A DNA stretch of 64,000 nucleotides from Lachnospiraceae bacterium UBA5899 (GCA_002432425.1 DJEL01000043.1:49549-113548), one strand, 5' to 3'; counted from the first letter of the stretch, positions 41,523 through 50,751 are shown. The notes: generated by a model not told the origin, from the sequence alone. Numbers and translations: made by a program.

Positions 41523-43266
41523 TTTCGCGCTCTCCTTTCTGCTGGGATGCAAATACTTCGCGGTAAATATCACAGGTCTTTAACAGTTCCTCATGGGTGC
41601 CCATGGCATTGATTTTTCCGTCGTCTAAGACAATGATCTTGTCCGCGTTCTGCACGGAACTGATTCGCTGTGCAATAATGATTTTGGTGGTTTCGGGTAA
41701 ATATTCTTTAAGTCCTTTTTGAATGAGGGCATCAGTGCGGGTATCCACGGCGCTGGTGGAGTCGTCCAAAATCAGCACCTTGGGGTTCTTAAGCAGTGCA
41801 CGGGCAATACAGAGACGCTGCTTCTGACCGCCGGAAACATTGGTGCCGCCCTGCTCAATATAGGTTTCGTAACCCTTCGGCATGGCATTGATAAATTCAT
41901 CCGCACAGGCAAGACGGCAGGCTTCTTTTATTTCCTCATCGGTGGCATTTTCATCGCCCCAGCGCAGGTTTTCCGCAATGGTGCCGGAAAACAGTTCGTT
42001 TTTCTGAAGCACCATGGCAACGGCGTTGCGCAGGGTATCCAGGTCGTATTTCCGTACATCCACACCGCCCAGCGTCAGGCTGCCGGAGGTAACGTCGTAG
42101 AGTCTCGGAATGAGCTGCACCAGGGAAGACTTGGAAGAACCGGTACCGCCGATGATGCCGAAGGTTTCACCGGAAGCAATGTGCAGGTTGATGTTACTTA
42201 ATACTTTTTTATCGGCTTTGGAAGCGTAAACAAATTCTACATTATTGTAGTTGATTTCGCCGTCAGCCACATGCATAACCGGATTTTCCGGATTGGCAAT
42301 ATCCGTTTTTTCCTGCAGGATTTCCGCGATTCGTCCGGCAGAAGAGCTGGCAATGGTAATCATGGCAAATACCATGGAAAGCATCATCAGGCTGGACAAA
42401 ATCTGAATGGAATAGGTGATGAGCGCGGTCAAATCGCCGGTGGTTAAGCCAAGAGCGGCGTTGTTCCCGCTGGCAACAATGGCTTTTGCCCCAATCCAGG
42501 AGGTTAAAATCATACAGGTATACATGCAGATCTGCATCAGGGGAGAGTTTAAGGCAAGCATCTGCTCCGCCTTGGCAAAGCCCTTGTAAATATCCTGGGA
42601 AATTTTCTTGAATTTACTGATTTCCAGGTCTTCCCGGTTGCAGGACTTTACCACGCGGATGCCGCGGAGATCTTCCTGCACGACGTTGTTTAAGTCGTCA
42701 TAGGTGTGAAAAACTTTTTCAAAAACAGGATGCACCTTGCGGACAATCAGAGCAAGCAGAACGCCCAGTACCGGTACAATCGCCAGGAAAATAAGGGAAA
42801 TCTGACGGTTGATGCGGAAGGAAACAATCATGGATACAATTAACATAACGGGTCCGCGGACCGCTAATTTGATTAACATCTGGTAGGCATTCTGCACGTT
42901 GGTTACGTCCGTGGTCAGACGGGTAACGATGGATGCCGTGGAAAAACGGTCGATGTTGGAAAAAGCAAAGGTCTGCATGTTGTCGTACATATCCTGACGT
43001 AAGTTTGCGGAAAATCCGGTTGACGCTTTCGCTGCGGTGTAGGCGGAAAGCATACCGGTGGCAAGCTGCAGCAAGGCAAAAATAAGCAGCAGAATGCCAA
43101 ACTTCCAGACCATGGTCATATTGCTTTTTTCAATACCGCTGTCGATTAAATTGGACATGCACAGAGGAATTACAATTTCAAAAATAACTTCTATGCCGGA
43201 AAAAAAGATGGCTGCCAAAGAGCTTTTTTTGTATTCTCTTAAGCTTCCTGCTAATGTTTTTAACAT
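41515..43266 (-). CDS. ABC exporter half-transporter (degenerate catalytic site)
   Basis: A 583-residue exporter subunit with six membrane helices and an ATPase domain: GGTGSSKSSL (Walker A, about 370), VSGGQKQRL (signature) and LILDDSTSAVD, where Asp replaces the Walker B catalytic Glu, as in the non-consensus partner of heterodimeric exporters. IAQRISSV stands where a switch His is usual (Gln here), another sign of a silent site. It starts within the marR stop region and overlaps the next gene, so the three are one operon. Confidence 0.93.
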   Translation of the reverse strand: MLKTLAGSLREYKKSSLAAIFFSGIEVIFEIVIPLCMSNLIDSGIEKSNMTMVWKFGILLLIFALLQLATGMLSAYTAAKASTGFSANLRQDMYDNMQTFAFSNIDRFSTASIVTRLTTDVTNVQNAYQMLIKLAVRGPVMLIVSMIVSFRINRQISLIFLAIVPVLGVLLALIVRKVHPVFEKVFHTYDDLNNVVQEDLRGIRVVKSCNREDLEISKFKKISQDIYKGFAKAEQMLALNSPLMQICMYTCMILTSWIGAKAIVASGNNAALGLTTGDLTALITYSIQILSSLMMLSMVFAMITIASSSAGRIAEILQEKTDIANPENPVMHVADGEINYNNVEFVYASKADKKVLSNINLHIASGETFGIIGGTGSSKSSLVQLIPRLYDVTSGSLTLGGVDVRKYDLDTLRNAVAMVLQKNELFSGTIAENLRWGDENATDEEIKEACRLACADEFINAMPKGYETYIEQGGTNVSGGQKQRLCIARALLKNPKVLILDDSTSAVDTRTDALIQKGLKEYLPETTKIIIAQRISSVQNADKIIVLDDGKINAMGTHEELLKTCDIYREVFASQQKGERENA

Positions 43267-43703
43267 GGGGTATCCTCCTCTTCGGTATTTAAGTTTTCAT
43301 AAATGGTTTGTAATAAAAAAGTAAGCTCTTTCACCTGTTCCTCGGATAAGGATGCAAACAGTTTTTTGTCCTGCCTGCGGATGACGTCCTTCATTTCCTT
43401 GTCAACCTGAACGGCTTTTTCCGTAAGCACCACTATTTTGTTGCGTTTGTCCGCGGAGTCCGGATGAAAGGTAATAAATCCGTTCTGCTCTAAGCGGGAC
43501 ACTATACCCACAACCGTAGGATGGGTTACGGAAAGAAATTCTTCGATTTCCTTCTGGGTGGCTTCTCCGTTGTGGTCGGACAAAAAGCAGAGAACCCGGG
43601 ACTGCGTCATGGTAAGTCCGTGCGCCTTTAAGTCGGCATCGGCTTTGGTGCGGAGCTTATCGGTAATCAGCTTAAAATAAACGCCGGTTTCCAGTTGCTG
43701 CAT
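43260..43703 (-). CDS. MarR-family transcriptional regulator
   Basis: A 147-residue winged-helix protein: LTMTQSRVLCFLSDHNGEATQKEIEEFLSVTHPTVVGIVSRLEQNGFI and the wing HPDSADKRNKIVVLTEKA. MarR dimers usually repress nearby transporter operons and release DNA on binding a small ligand. The ATG at 43703 has AAAGGAG six bases upstream. A double palindrome over the start of transcription (43767-43802) is the likely operator. Confidence 0.93.
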   Translation of the reverse strand: MQQLETGVYFKLITDKLRTKADADLKAHGLTMTQSRVLCFLSDHNGEATQKEIEEFLSVTHPTVVGIVSRLEQNGFITFHPDSADKRNKIVVLTEKAVQVDKEMKDVIRRQDKKLFASLSEEQVKELTFLLQTIYENLNTEEEDTPC

Positions 43704-43766
43704 GGGAAACTCCTTTCTTTGCATAAATAATTTCTTTATATAAAAAATTATTTACATAAAAAAATC

Positions 43767-43832
43767 TGTAGCACACTACATAAACATATGTAGCACGCTA
43801 CAGATTATAGTAAAAGGAATTTAAATTGTCAA
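43767..43832 (-). promoter_or_regulatory. marR-ABC promoter and double palindromic operator
   Basis: On the minus strand TTGACA (43832-43827) and TATAAT (43809-43804) are separated by exactly 17 bases, a full-consensus promoter. Just downstream lie TGTAGCGTGCTACA (43802-43789) and TGTAGTGTGCTACA (43780-43767), two palindromes 22 bp apart, over +1 and the early transcript. Tight MarR repression of a very strong promoter is the natural reading. Confidence 0.85.
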
Positions 43833-43892
43833 TACGTTTACAAAATTTTTAGATTTTTTTAGAGCAGCAGTTTTTTCTGACAGAAAAGCACC

Positions 43893-45194
43893 TTACGGAA
43901 GTACCAGGGACTTTGGCAGTACGAAATCACCGAAGATTTCCGCGCTCCATTCCTTCAGCTTGTCCGCTTTTAAGCTGACGCCGCCGTATCCGCGGATACC
44001 GTGTGCAGCGGCAAGCTCCTGTGTATAGTCCTCCAGAAGGTAAATGTGGTCGAAGCGGACGGGACCGCTCTTGTACTGGCATACCAGAGGGATGACGCCG
44101 GATTTTTCCTCATCGATGGTAACACCGCCTGCGGTTGCCTCAAAGGTCACCCATGCCATACCTTCCAGCATACTGATGGCATCCTTCTGGGTGGAAACAT
44201 AGTTGCCGAGGGAATAGTAGCAGAGAGCTTTGTTGCCGTTATCCGCCTCTACCCATTCAATGGGCTCCACCACATGGGGATGGGTTCCGATGATGATATC
44301 GGCGCCCGCCTCCGCCATCTGCCGGGCAAATTCCTTCTGATAAGAAGAGGGAGTGGTGACATATTCCGTACCCCAGTGAGGGAAGACCAGAACCACATCG
44401 GCAAGTGCGTCCGCTTTTTCAATATCGGCAATCACCTGCGGATTTAAGGTGGTAAAATCAATGACATTGGTCCGCTCATCGTAGGCACAGAGCATATTCA
44501 GGTGCCCTTCTATGGAAGAAGGCAAAATCTCCGCATTGGGTCCGTAGGTATAATTGAGGATGGCAAAGGTGACGCCGTCAATGGTAAGGAGCGGAATTTC
44601 TCCGGCTTCGGACGGGTCATCAAAAATGCCCACCATCAGCACTTCCGGGTGGGTTTTCCAGAAAGCAATGCAGGAGAGCAGACCGGCAATGCCCTGGTCA
44701 GCGGAATGGTTGGAGGCATGCAGCACCACGTTAAAGCCAGCAGCGGCAATGGCATCGCCCACCTCTGTCGGAGAGTTGAACCGGGGATAGCCGGAAAAGC
44801 CCCTCTCGTTGCCGCCTAAAATGGTTTCCTGATTGATGACTTTGATATCCGCAGCAGCCAGAAAATCCGCAATGTCCGTGTACAGCAGGGAATAATCGTA
44901 GCTGCCGTCCGCCTGTTTGCCGGAGGCTACAATGCCCATGTGCATCAGGTTATCGCCCACCGCCATAAGCGTGATTTCTTTGGAAATGGGCTTGTCCATT
45001 TCCGGCATAACCTCCGGAAGAATATCCTTCGCCAGAGGAGAAAAATCCTGCGTAAGGTAAAGCCTGAGATTTCCGGGCATCTCCGCTACGGCAGCCGTGT
45101 CAGCCACTTGCGTATCGTCCGCCGTGATGCTTGCGGTCAGAAATAATGTAATTGGTAGAATAATGCAAATAAGTATGTTTTTTAAGGTTTTCAT
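43893..45194 (-). CDS. CapA-like metallophosphatase-fold exported protein
   Basis: A 433-residue protein of the PGA_cap/CapA family. It has a signal or anchor segment (residues 5-25), then LMAVGDNLMHMG, INQETIL, NHSADQGIAGLL, VFPHWGTEYVTTPS and IGTHPHVVEPIEW, the conserved metal-site motifs of this calcineurin-like family. CapA proteins act in poly-gamma-glutamate export or related surface polymers, but stand-alone homologues like this one have unclear roles. No capBC genes are nearby. A strong -10 box lies only 6 bases before the ATG, so the mRNA may be leaderless. Confidence 0.88.
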   Translation of the reverse strand: MKTLKNILICIILPITLFLTASITADDTQVADTAAVAEMPGNLRLYLTQDFSPLAKDILPEVMPEMDKPISKEITLMAVGDNLMHMGIVASGKQADGSYDYSLLYTDIADFLAAADIKVINQETILGGNERGFSGYPRFNSPTEVGDAIAAAGFNVVLHASNHSADQGIAGLLSCIAFWKTHPEVLMVGIFDDPSEAGEIPLLTIDGVTFAILNYTYGPNAEILPSSIEGHLNMLCAYDERTNVIDFTTLNPQVIADIEKADALADVVLVFPHWGTEYVTTPSSYQKEFARQMAEAGADIIIGTHPHVVEPIEWVEADNGNKALCYYSLGNYVSTQKDAISMLEGMAWVTFEATAGGVTIDEEKSGVIPLVCQYKSGPVRFDHIYLLEDYTQELAAAHGIRGYGGVSLKADKLKEWSAEIFGDFVLPKSLVLP

Positions 45195-45200
45195 GGCACG

Positions 45201-45229
45201 ATTATAGCATAGATTGGAATGGATGTCTA
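45201..45229 (-). promoter_or_regulatory. Promoter immediately upstream of the CapA-like gene
   Basis: TAGACA (45229-45224), 17-base spacer, TATAAT (45206-45201), then six bases to the ATG at 45194. Predicted +1 falls on or next to the start codon. Confidence 0.6.
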
Positions 45230-45316
45230 AAGAAAACGGCTGCGGGAAGCAGCCGATACAAAAACTGTTTGCCCGGGAAAGCATCCTGTGCCATAATAAA
45301 AAAAGGGGGTAAGCGT

Positions 45317-47170
45317 ATGCAGATAGAATACCTGAAAATTTGTCGTTTCAAATCCATAAACTGTCTGGAAATCGAGGACATTTCCCAGGCGCTTATTTTA
45401 GTGGGACAGAACAGCACCGGCAAAACCACAGTCCTGGATGCTATCCGGGCAGTGGGCGGCGATTACCGGATTGTGCCGGAGGATTTTGATGAGTCCGGCG
45501 CCAACATAGAGATTACAGTCAGGCTGTCCCTTTGTGAGGAAGACTTAAAAAGGCTGCAGAAGAGGGGAAAAGTCAGCAGTTACAGGAGATGGGAGTCTTT
45601 TCTTTCCGATGTGAAGAAAAAGCTGCCTTCTTTTGACGGAGAAGCGCTTACGTTTACTTATATTGTGAACCGGGACGGCAGACAGCGTTTTGACGACGGT
45701 TTTAAGAAAAACAATCCGTATATCCGGGATGTTTTTCCTACCATTTATTATATTGATGCGGAGCGCAACCCGGAGCAGTTCCAGAATGACATGCTGTATC
45801 TGCAGGAGGACGCGGAGTTAAAAAGCATCCGGGAAAACAGGTGCCTGTTTAATGATGCCAAAGCCTGCACGCACTGCTTTTCCTGTATCGGTCTTATCAA
45901 TCAGAAGAAGCCGGAGGAGCTGACGGCACTGGAAACCTTCCGGCTTCTTAATTACAAACTGTATCAGCGGAACTTAAACACCTTTGCCGGAAAGGTCAAC
46001 GAAGCCTATGCGGCAAACGGCGGACAGGACACCATTTTCTTTTCCATGAGCCACAACACGGATGCCATGCTTACCGTGACAACGGAATTCAGTACCGGAC
46101 AGGAGGGAATAAGACGCCCCATTGAACGGCTGGGAAAGGGCATGCGCAGTATTTACATGCTGTCCGTTTTAGAGGCGTATGCGGAGGATGAAAATGCGGA
46201 GGACTGCATTATCATGATGGAAGACCCGGAAATTTTCCTGCATCCGTCCATGCAGAAGACCACCGGTGATATTCTGTACCGGCTGTCGAAAAAGCATCAG
46301 GTGATTTTTTCCACCCATTCCCCCAATCTGCTGCCGAATTTCAGCATCCGACAGATACGTCAGATGGTTCTGGACAAAGACGGCATGCCTGCCGTACGAA
46401 AAGACACCGACATCAGTGCCATTTTGAATGACCTCGGCTATACGGCAGGGGATTTGATGAACGTGGATTTCGTGTTTATCGTAGAAGGACGGCAGGATAA
46501 GACAAGGCTTCCTATCCTATTAAAGAAGTACTATTCGGAAATTTATGACAAGGACGGCAGGCTTTCCCGGACAGCTATCATCACCACCAACAGTTGTACC
46601 AACATCAAGACCTACGCCAATTTAAAATACATGAATCAGGTTTACATAAAGGACCATTTTCTTATGATAAGGGATGGCGATGGCAAAAATGCGGAAGACC
46701 TCCGCAGAGGATTATGTAAATATTATGAGGAGCAGAACGCACGGGATGTGGACAGACTGCCCCGTGTGAAGCCGGAAAATGTACTGGTGTTAAAATATTA
46801 TTCGTTTGAAAATTATTTCCTGAACCCGGAAATCATGTGCCGGATAGGCATTTTGAAAAGTCCGGAGCAGTTTTATAAAATTTTTCTTTCCAAATGGAAG
46901 GAATATCTGTATAAATTAAAAAGCGGCAGGCATCTTACCGCCGTGCTGGGCATGGATTTTACCACAACGGAGGACGTGAAGGCTCACATGGAAGAAATCA
47001 AAATCTACATGAGAGGTCACAATCTGTTTGACATCTTTTACGGTCGTTACCGCAAGGAGGAAAACGAACTTCTGACCCACTATGTGGAGCTTGCCGACAG
47101 AGAAGAATTTGCGGACATCCTGCAGGCAATCGACCACTTTATGTACTTTGAGAGCCGGAAAAAAGAGTAA
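45317..47170 (+). CDS. OLD-family ATP-dependent nuclease (ABC ATPase plus TOPRIM)
   Basis: A 617-residue protein. Walker A GQNSTGKTT is at residues 30-38; a CxxCxxC cluster (Cys184, 187, 190) sits in the ATPase insert; IERLGKGMRSIYML, IMMEDPEIFLHP (Walker B) and FSTHSPNLLP (H loop) follow. The C-terminal TOPRIM domain has FIVEGRQD (about 385) and MIRDGDGKN (about 450). OLD nucleases act in phage defence; the class 2 form (Gabija GajA) pairs with a UvrD-like helicase, which is absent here, so this is probably a stand-alone class 1 protein. GGGGGT precedes the chosen ATG. Confidence 0.85.
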   Translation: MQIEYLKICRFKSINCLEIEDISQALILVGQNSTGKTTVLDAIRAVGGDYRIVPEDFDESGANIEITVRLSLCEEDLKRLQKRGKVSSYRRWESFLSDVKKKLPSFDGEALTFTYIVNRDGRQRFDDGFKKNNPYIRDVFPTIYYIDAERNPEQFQNDMLYLQEDAELKSIRENRCLFNDAKACTHCFSCIGLINQKKPEELTALETFRLLNYKLYQRNLNTFAGKVNEAYAANGGQDTIFFSMSHNTDAMLTVTTEFSTGQEGIRRPIERLGKGMRSIYMLSVLEAYAEDENAEDCIIMMEDPEIFLHPSMQKTTGDILYRLSKKHQVIFSTHSPNLLPNFSIRQIRQMVLDKDGMPAVRKDTDISAILNDLGYTAGDLMNVDFVFIVEGRQDKTRLPILLKKYYSEIYDKDGRLSRTAIITTNSCTNIKTYANLKYMNQVYIKDHFLMIRDGDGKNAEDLRRGLCKYYEEQNARDVDRLPRVKPENVLVLKYYSFENYFLNPEIMCRIGILKSPEQFYKIFLSKWKEYLYKLKSGRHLTAVLGMDFTTTEDVKAHMEEIKIYMRGHNLFDIFYGRYRKEENELLTHYVELADREEFADILQAIDHFMYFESRKKE

Positions 47171-47215
47171 AGGGCGCATCTGTTTACAGAGGCCCGGGAG
47201 GAAAAGGAGAGCAGC

Positions 47216-48634
47216 ATGTTACCAGAAAAATTTTTAGAGAGAATGCAGAATATGTTGGGAGAGGAATACCCGGCTTTTTTAGAGAGTCTTTCCGGCAAAC
47301 GTTACCGGGCGCTGCGTATCAATCCGCTGAAAACAGAAATACAGGAAGGAAAAGAAAAACTTCCGTTTGTCTTAAGTCCGGTTCCCTGGACGAAAAACGG
47401 TTTTTATTACGAAGAGGAGGAGCAGCCGGGGAAGCACCCTTACCATGAGGCGGGCCTGTACTACATTCAGGAGCCGTCCGCCATGGCGCCGGTACCGTGC
47501 CTGATGGAGGAGGCAACGCCGGAACGTGTTCTGGATTTGTGTGCGGCGCCGGGCGGCAAATCCACCCAGATTGCCGAATATATGCGGGGACGCGGCATGC
47601 TCATTACCAATGAAATTCACCCCCAGAGGGCTAAAATTTTATCGGAAAATATAGAGCGCATGGGCATTTCCAATGCCATTGTCGTAAATGAAACACCGGA
47701 AAGCCTGAGCAAAAAGTTTATCGCATTTTTTGACCGCATTTTGGTGGATGCGCCCTGCTCCGGGGAAGGAATGTTCCGCAAAAACGACAATGCCGGTGAA
47801 GAGTGGAGTGAGGAAAATGTGGCGCTCTGCGCCGAAAGACAGGACGGCATTTTGAACTGTGCGGCAACGATGTTAAAACCCGGCGGCAAGTTGGTTTATT
47901 CCACCTGCACCTTTGCACCTGCGGAGGACGAAGGCTCCGTCAGCCGCTTTCTGGAAACACACCCTGATTTTTATCTGGAAAAAGAAGAAAGGCTGATGCC
48001 GCATAAAGTCAAAGGGGAAGGGCACTTTTTAGCTGTCCTGCACCGCGAGGGTGGGCAGCTTGGCAGCGCGGCAACCGCCGGAACGGAAAAGTTCCTTGCC
48101 CTGAAGGACTGTAGGGAGTTTCTGGATTTTGCAAAGGAAGCCCTGACGATACCGGCAGAAGAACTGACGGCAGGAAAAATTCTGCTGCGCTTCGGAGAAC
48201 AGTTGTACCTGGCACCGGCAGAGACACCTTCCTTACGGGGACTTAAGGTACTGCGTCCGGGACTGCATCTGGGAACGGTGAAAAAGAACCGGTTTGAGCC
48301 GTCCCACGCGCTGGCATTGTTTTTGAAAAAAGAACAGGTTGTAAACGGTATCAACCTTTCCGGTGACGGAACTGCCGTCAGAAAATATTTAGAGGGACAG
48401 ACACTGACAATCGGCGAAGGATGCGATGTGGAAATGGCGGACATCATGACCCGGGGAAGGACGGCGTCCGAACAGGCAGACACCATAACCCGGGAAGGAC
48501 GGAGCGCAGGACAGGCAGACGTATCCCTGCCGAAGGGCTGGTGTCTTGTCTGTGTGGACGGTTACAGCTTAGGCTGGGGAAAAGCAGCAAGTGCTGTTTT
48601 GAAAAATCATTATCCGAAAGGACTGAGAAAATAA
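47216..48634 (+). CDS. RsmF/NSUN-type rRNA (cytosine-C5) methyltransferase
   Basis: A 472-residue enzyme. ALRINPLK and YIQEPSAMAPV open it; VLDLCAAPGGKSTQIAE binds S-adenosylmethionine; ILVDAPCSGEGMFRK and VYSTCTFAPAEDE hold the two catalytic-site cysteines; the C-terminal 170 residues contain the RNA-binding extension typical of RsmF. It methylates cytosine in rRNA or tRNA. GAAAAGGAG precedes the ATG, 45 bp after the OLD gene. Confidence 0.93.
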   Translation: MLPEKFLERMQNMLGEEYPAFLESLSGKRYRALRINPLKTEIQEGKEKLPFVLSPVPWTKNGFYYEEEEQPGKHPYHEAGLYYIQEPSAMAPVPCLMEEATPERVLDLCAAPGGKSTQIAEYMRGRGMLITNEIHPQRAKILSENIERMGISNAIVVNETPESLSKKFIAFFDRILVDAPCSGEGMFRKNDNAGEEWSEENVALCAERQDGILNCAATMLKPGGKLVYSTCTFAPAEDEGSVSRFLETHPDFYLEKEERLMPHKVKGEGHFLAVLHREGGQLGSAATAGTEKFLALKDCREFLDFAKEALTIPAEELTAGKILLRFGEQLYLAPAETPSLRGLKVLRPGLHLGTVKKNRFEPSHALALFLKKEQVVNGINLSGDGTAVRKYLEGQTLTIGEGCDVEMADIMTRGRTASEQADTITREGRSAGQADVSLPKGWCLVCVDGYSLGWGKAASAVLKNHYPKGLRK

Positions 48635-48642
48635 AAATAAAT

Positions 48643-48672
48643 GTATAAATACGGAAAACGGGGTTCATACTG
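48643..48672 (+). promoter_or_regulatory. Candidate sigma-G promoter before the 62-residue ORF and spoVAD
   Basis: GTATA (48643-48647), 18-base spacer, CATACTG (48666-48672) fits the forespore sigma-G pattern (gHATr, 18, cAtnHtA) except for the last base. It lies 33 bases before the small ORF. Confidence 0.5.
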
Positions 48673-48704
48673 ATTTAAAAACCGGAAAGAAAGGAATTGA
48701 CAGT

Positions 48705-48893
48705 ATGGATAGTTTTCAGACTCCTTTTTGGGAGCTTCCCATTGCTTTTGCCATGAACGAAGGCGCACGCAACAGAATCGGTGAAATGACGGACGAGGAA
48801 AGAGAAGTGCTGCGGCAGAAAAGCAGCTTAGCCGGCAGTGAAGAGGAACTGGAAGAACTGGTGCGCATGGTTGCCGAGGGCAAGTTTGAATAA
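48705..48893 (+). CDS. Small acidic protein, candidate forespore gene
   Basis: A 62-residue protein (MDSFQTPFWELPIAFAMNEG, then an acidic helical part with EEREVLRQKSSLAGSEEELEELVRMV). GAAAGGA precedes the ATG. A candidate sigma-G promoter lies upstream and spoVAD begins 89 bp downstream on the same strand, so co-expression in the forespore is likely. I do not recognise a family; it is not an SASP by sequence. Confidence 0.65.
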   Translation: MDSFQTPFWELPIAFAMNEGARNRIGEMTDEEREVLRQKSSLAGSEEELEELVRMVAEGKFE

Positions 48894-48981
48894 AAGCGGC
48901 TCATGGAATGGGTAGTGGAAACAGCTTGCAGAACACAGGCTGATAAAGTTGATAAAAGAGGAAAGCAGGAAAGGAAATCAT

Positions 48982-50007
48982 ATGAGTGCACAACTTTGGC
49001 AGGGAAAACAAAGTATCCGGCTGGATGAGCCGGTTTATATTAACGGAAATGCCTCCGTGGTAGGCAAAAAAGAAGGCGAGGGCCCGCTCGGCCTTCTTTT
49101 TGATATGGTGGGAGAGGACGACATGTTCGGCTGCAATACCTGGGAAGAAGCGGAAAGCAGTCTTCAGAAGGATGCCGTGAGCCTGGCGCTGGGGAAGGCA
49201 GGGAAGAAGGCGGAGGAGATACGCTACGTCTTTGCGGGCGATTTGCTCGGACAGTCCGTTGCCACATCCTTCGGCATTATGAATTACCGTATTCCGCTGT
49301 TTGGGGTATACGGAGCATGCTCCACCTGCGGGGAGTCTCTTTCGTTAGGCACCATGGCGGTGGCGGGAGGCTTTGCCGAACAGGTGCTTTGCGTGACATC
49401 CAGTCATTTTGCCAGTGCGGAAAAAGAATTCCGTTTTCCTTTGGGGTACGGAAACCAGCGTCCGCTGTCCGCCACCTGGACAGTAACCGGCAGTGGCGCT
49501 TTTATATTGGGAAAAGAAAAAGAAGCTGCCTGCAAAGGGAAAATTACCGGCATGACAGTGGGAAAAATCGTGGATTTCGGACTGAAGGACTCCCTGAACA
49601 TGGGGGCATGCATGGCGCCTGCGGCAGCAGACCTGATAGAAGCCCATTTGACGGATTTTCAGGCAAAACCCGAAGAGTACGATAAGATTATCACCGGGGA
49701 CTTGGGAAGCGTGGGACAGCGCGTGCTTCTGGATTTGCTACGGGATAAAGGGTATGATATTTCCGACAGGCATATGGACTGCGGGCTGGAAATTTTCGAT
49801 GCCCAAACCCAGGACACCCATGCGGGCGGCTCCGGTTGCGGGTGCAGCGCCGTCACCCTTTCGGCGTATATTTTAAAGCAGCTTGCGGAAAAGAATTGGA
49901 AAAAAGTGTTGTTTGTCCCGACAGGCGCACTTCTCAGCAAAGTGACATTCCACGAAGGTCAGAGTGTGCCCGGAATTGCCCACGGAATTGTGATTGAGAG
50001 CGTGTAA
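48982..50007 (+). CDS. spoVAD: Stage V sporulation protein AD
   Basis: A 341-residue thiolase-fold protein that binds dipicolinic acid at the spore inner membrane. Conserved segments: GPLGLLFDMVGEDDMFGCNTWEEAE, GACSTCGESLSLGTMAVAGGF and THAGGSGCGCSAVTL. The ATG at 48982 follows AGGAAAGGA; the frame is open 11 codons further up without a good site. It is 16 kb from spoVAC, unlike the usual spoVAC-AD-AE order. Confidence 0.96.
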   Translation: MSAQLWQGKQSIRLDEPVYINGNASVVGKKEGEGPLGLLFDMVGEDDMFGCNTWEEAESSLQKDAVSLALGKAGKKAEEIRYVFAGDLLGQSVATSFGIMNYRIPLFGVYGACSTCGESLSLGTMAVAGGFAEQVLCVTSSHFASAEKEFRFPLGYGNQRPLSATWTVTGSGAFILGKEKEAACKGKITGMTVGKIVDFGLKDSLNMGACMAPAAADLIEAHLTDFQAKPEEYDKIITGDLGSVGQRVLLDLLRDKGYDISDRHMDCGLEIFDAQTQDTHAGGSGCGCSAVTLSAYILKQLAEKNWKKVLFVPTGALLSKVTFHEGQSVPGIAHGIVIESV

Positions 50008-50079
50008 CTTCTCCAAGAAAGACTTGCCATGCAGGGCTCCTTTATAGTAAAATAGACAGAAAAGAAATGGGGCGTTTTT

Positions 50080-50325
50080 ATGAGAACCATGGAGTTTAAA
50101 ATGGAACGGCCGGGGCTTCTTATTGTCGGACAGAAGATTACGGTGACAGAAGGAGTACTGCCCAGCAACTATTATTATACGATTGATCCGTCACTTGCCA
50201 TGTCAGGCAATATACCTTTCCGCAACAGAATGCTTGCGAGGGAAGGTGTTGTGACAGACATCATAGAAAAAAAAAGAGGCTATTACGTGACGGCGGAATT
50301 TGATGCGCCGGAGCCGAAGGCCTGA
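50080..50325 (+). CDS. Small conserved-looking protein of unknown function
   Basis: An 81-residue protein of mixed beta/turn composition (RPGLLIVGQKITVTEGVLPSN, then AREGVVTDIIEKKRGYYVTAEFD). A promoter-like pair (TTGCCA, 18 bases, TAAAAT near 50036-50065) and a GGGG site precede it; it is 17 bp upstream of ridA, in the same direction. No motif recognised; codon use matches neighbours. Confidence 0.65.
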   Translation: MRTMEFKMERPGLLIVGQKITVTEGVLPSNYYYTIDPSLAMSGNIPFRNRMLAREGVVTDIIEKKRGYYVTAEFDAPEPKA

Positions 50326-50342
50326 ACAAGGAGGACAAAATT

Positions 50343-50738
50343 ATGTTGGAAACCATTCACACAGACAAAGCACCGGCAGCAATCGGCCCTTATTCCCAGG
50401 GTGTGATTGCAGGACATTTATTTTTTGCATCAGGACAGATACCCATCAATCCGGCAACCGGCGAAATTACCGGAGCGAATATTACCGAGCAGGCAGAACA
50501 GGTAATGAAGAACATCGGCGAAATCTTAAAGGCAGCAGGCGCTACCTATGAAAACGTGGCAAAAACCACCTGCTTTTTAGCAGATATGGGCGATTTTGCG
50601 GCATTCAATGAAGTATATGCCAGGTACTTTACCGGCAAGCCCGCAAGAAGCTGCGTAGCGGTAAAGACCCTGCCGAAAAATGTTCTTTGCGAAGTAGAAG
50701 TAATTGCAGACCTGACCCATGCAACCTTTGACTTATAA
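50343..50738 (+). CDS. ridA: RidA-family enamine/imine deaminase
   Basis: A 131-residue trimeric YjgF/RidA protein hydrolysing reactive 2-aminoacrylate-type enamines. Signature segments are AIGPYSQGVIAG, LFFASGQIPINPATGEI, and ARSCVAVKTLPKNVLCEVEV with the conserved Arg and Glu of the active site. AAGGAGG precedes the ATG. The next gene starts 13 bp after its stop. Confidence 0.95.
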   Translation: MLETIHTDKAPAAIGPYSQGVIAGHLFFASGQIPINPATGEITGANITEQAEQVMKNIGEILKAAGATYENVAKTTCFLADMGDFAAFNEVYARYFTGKPARSCVAVKTLPKNVLCEVEVIADLTHATFDL

Positions 50739-50751
50739 GGAGCAGCAGGAA

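Noticed and set aside
45317..47170. Gabija defence operon
   Set aside because: The OLD-like protein is followed by an rRNA methyltransferase, not a UvrD-like GajB helicase.
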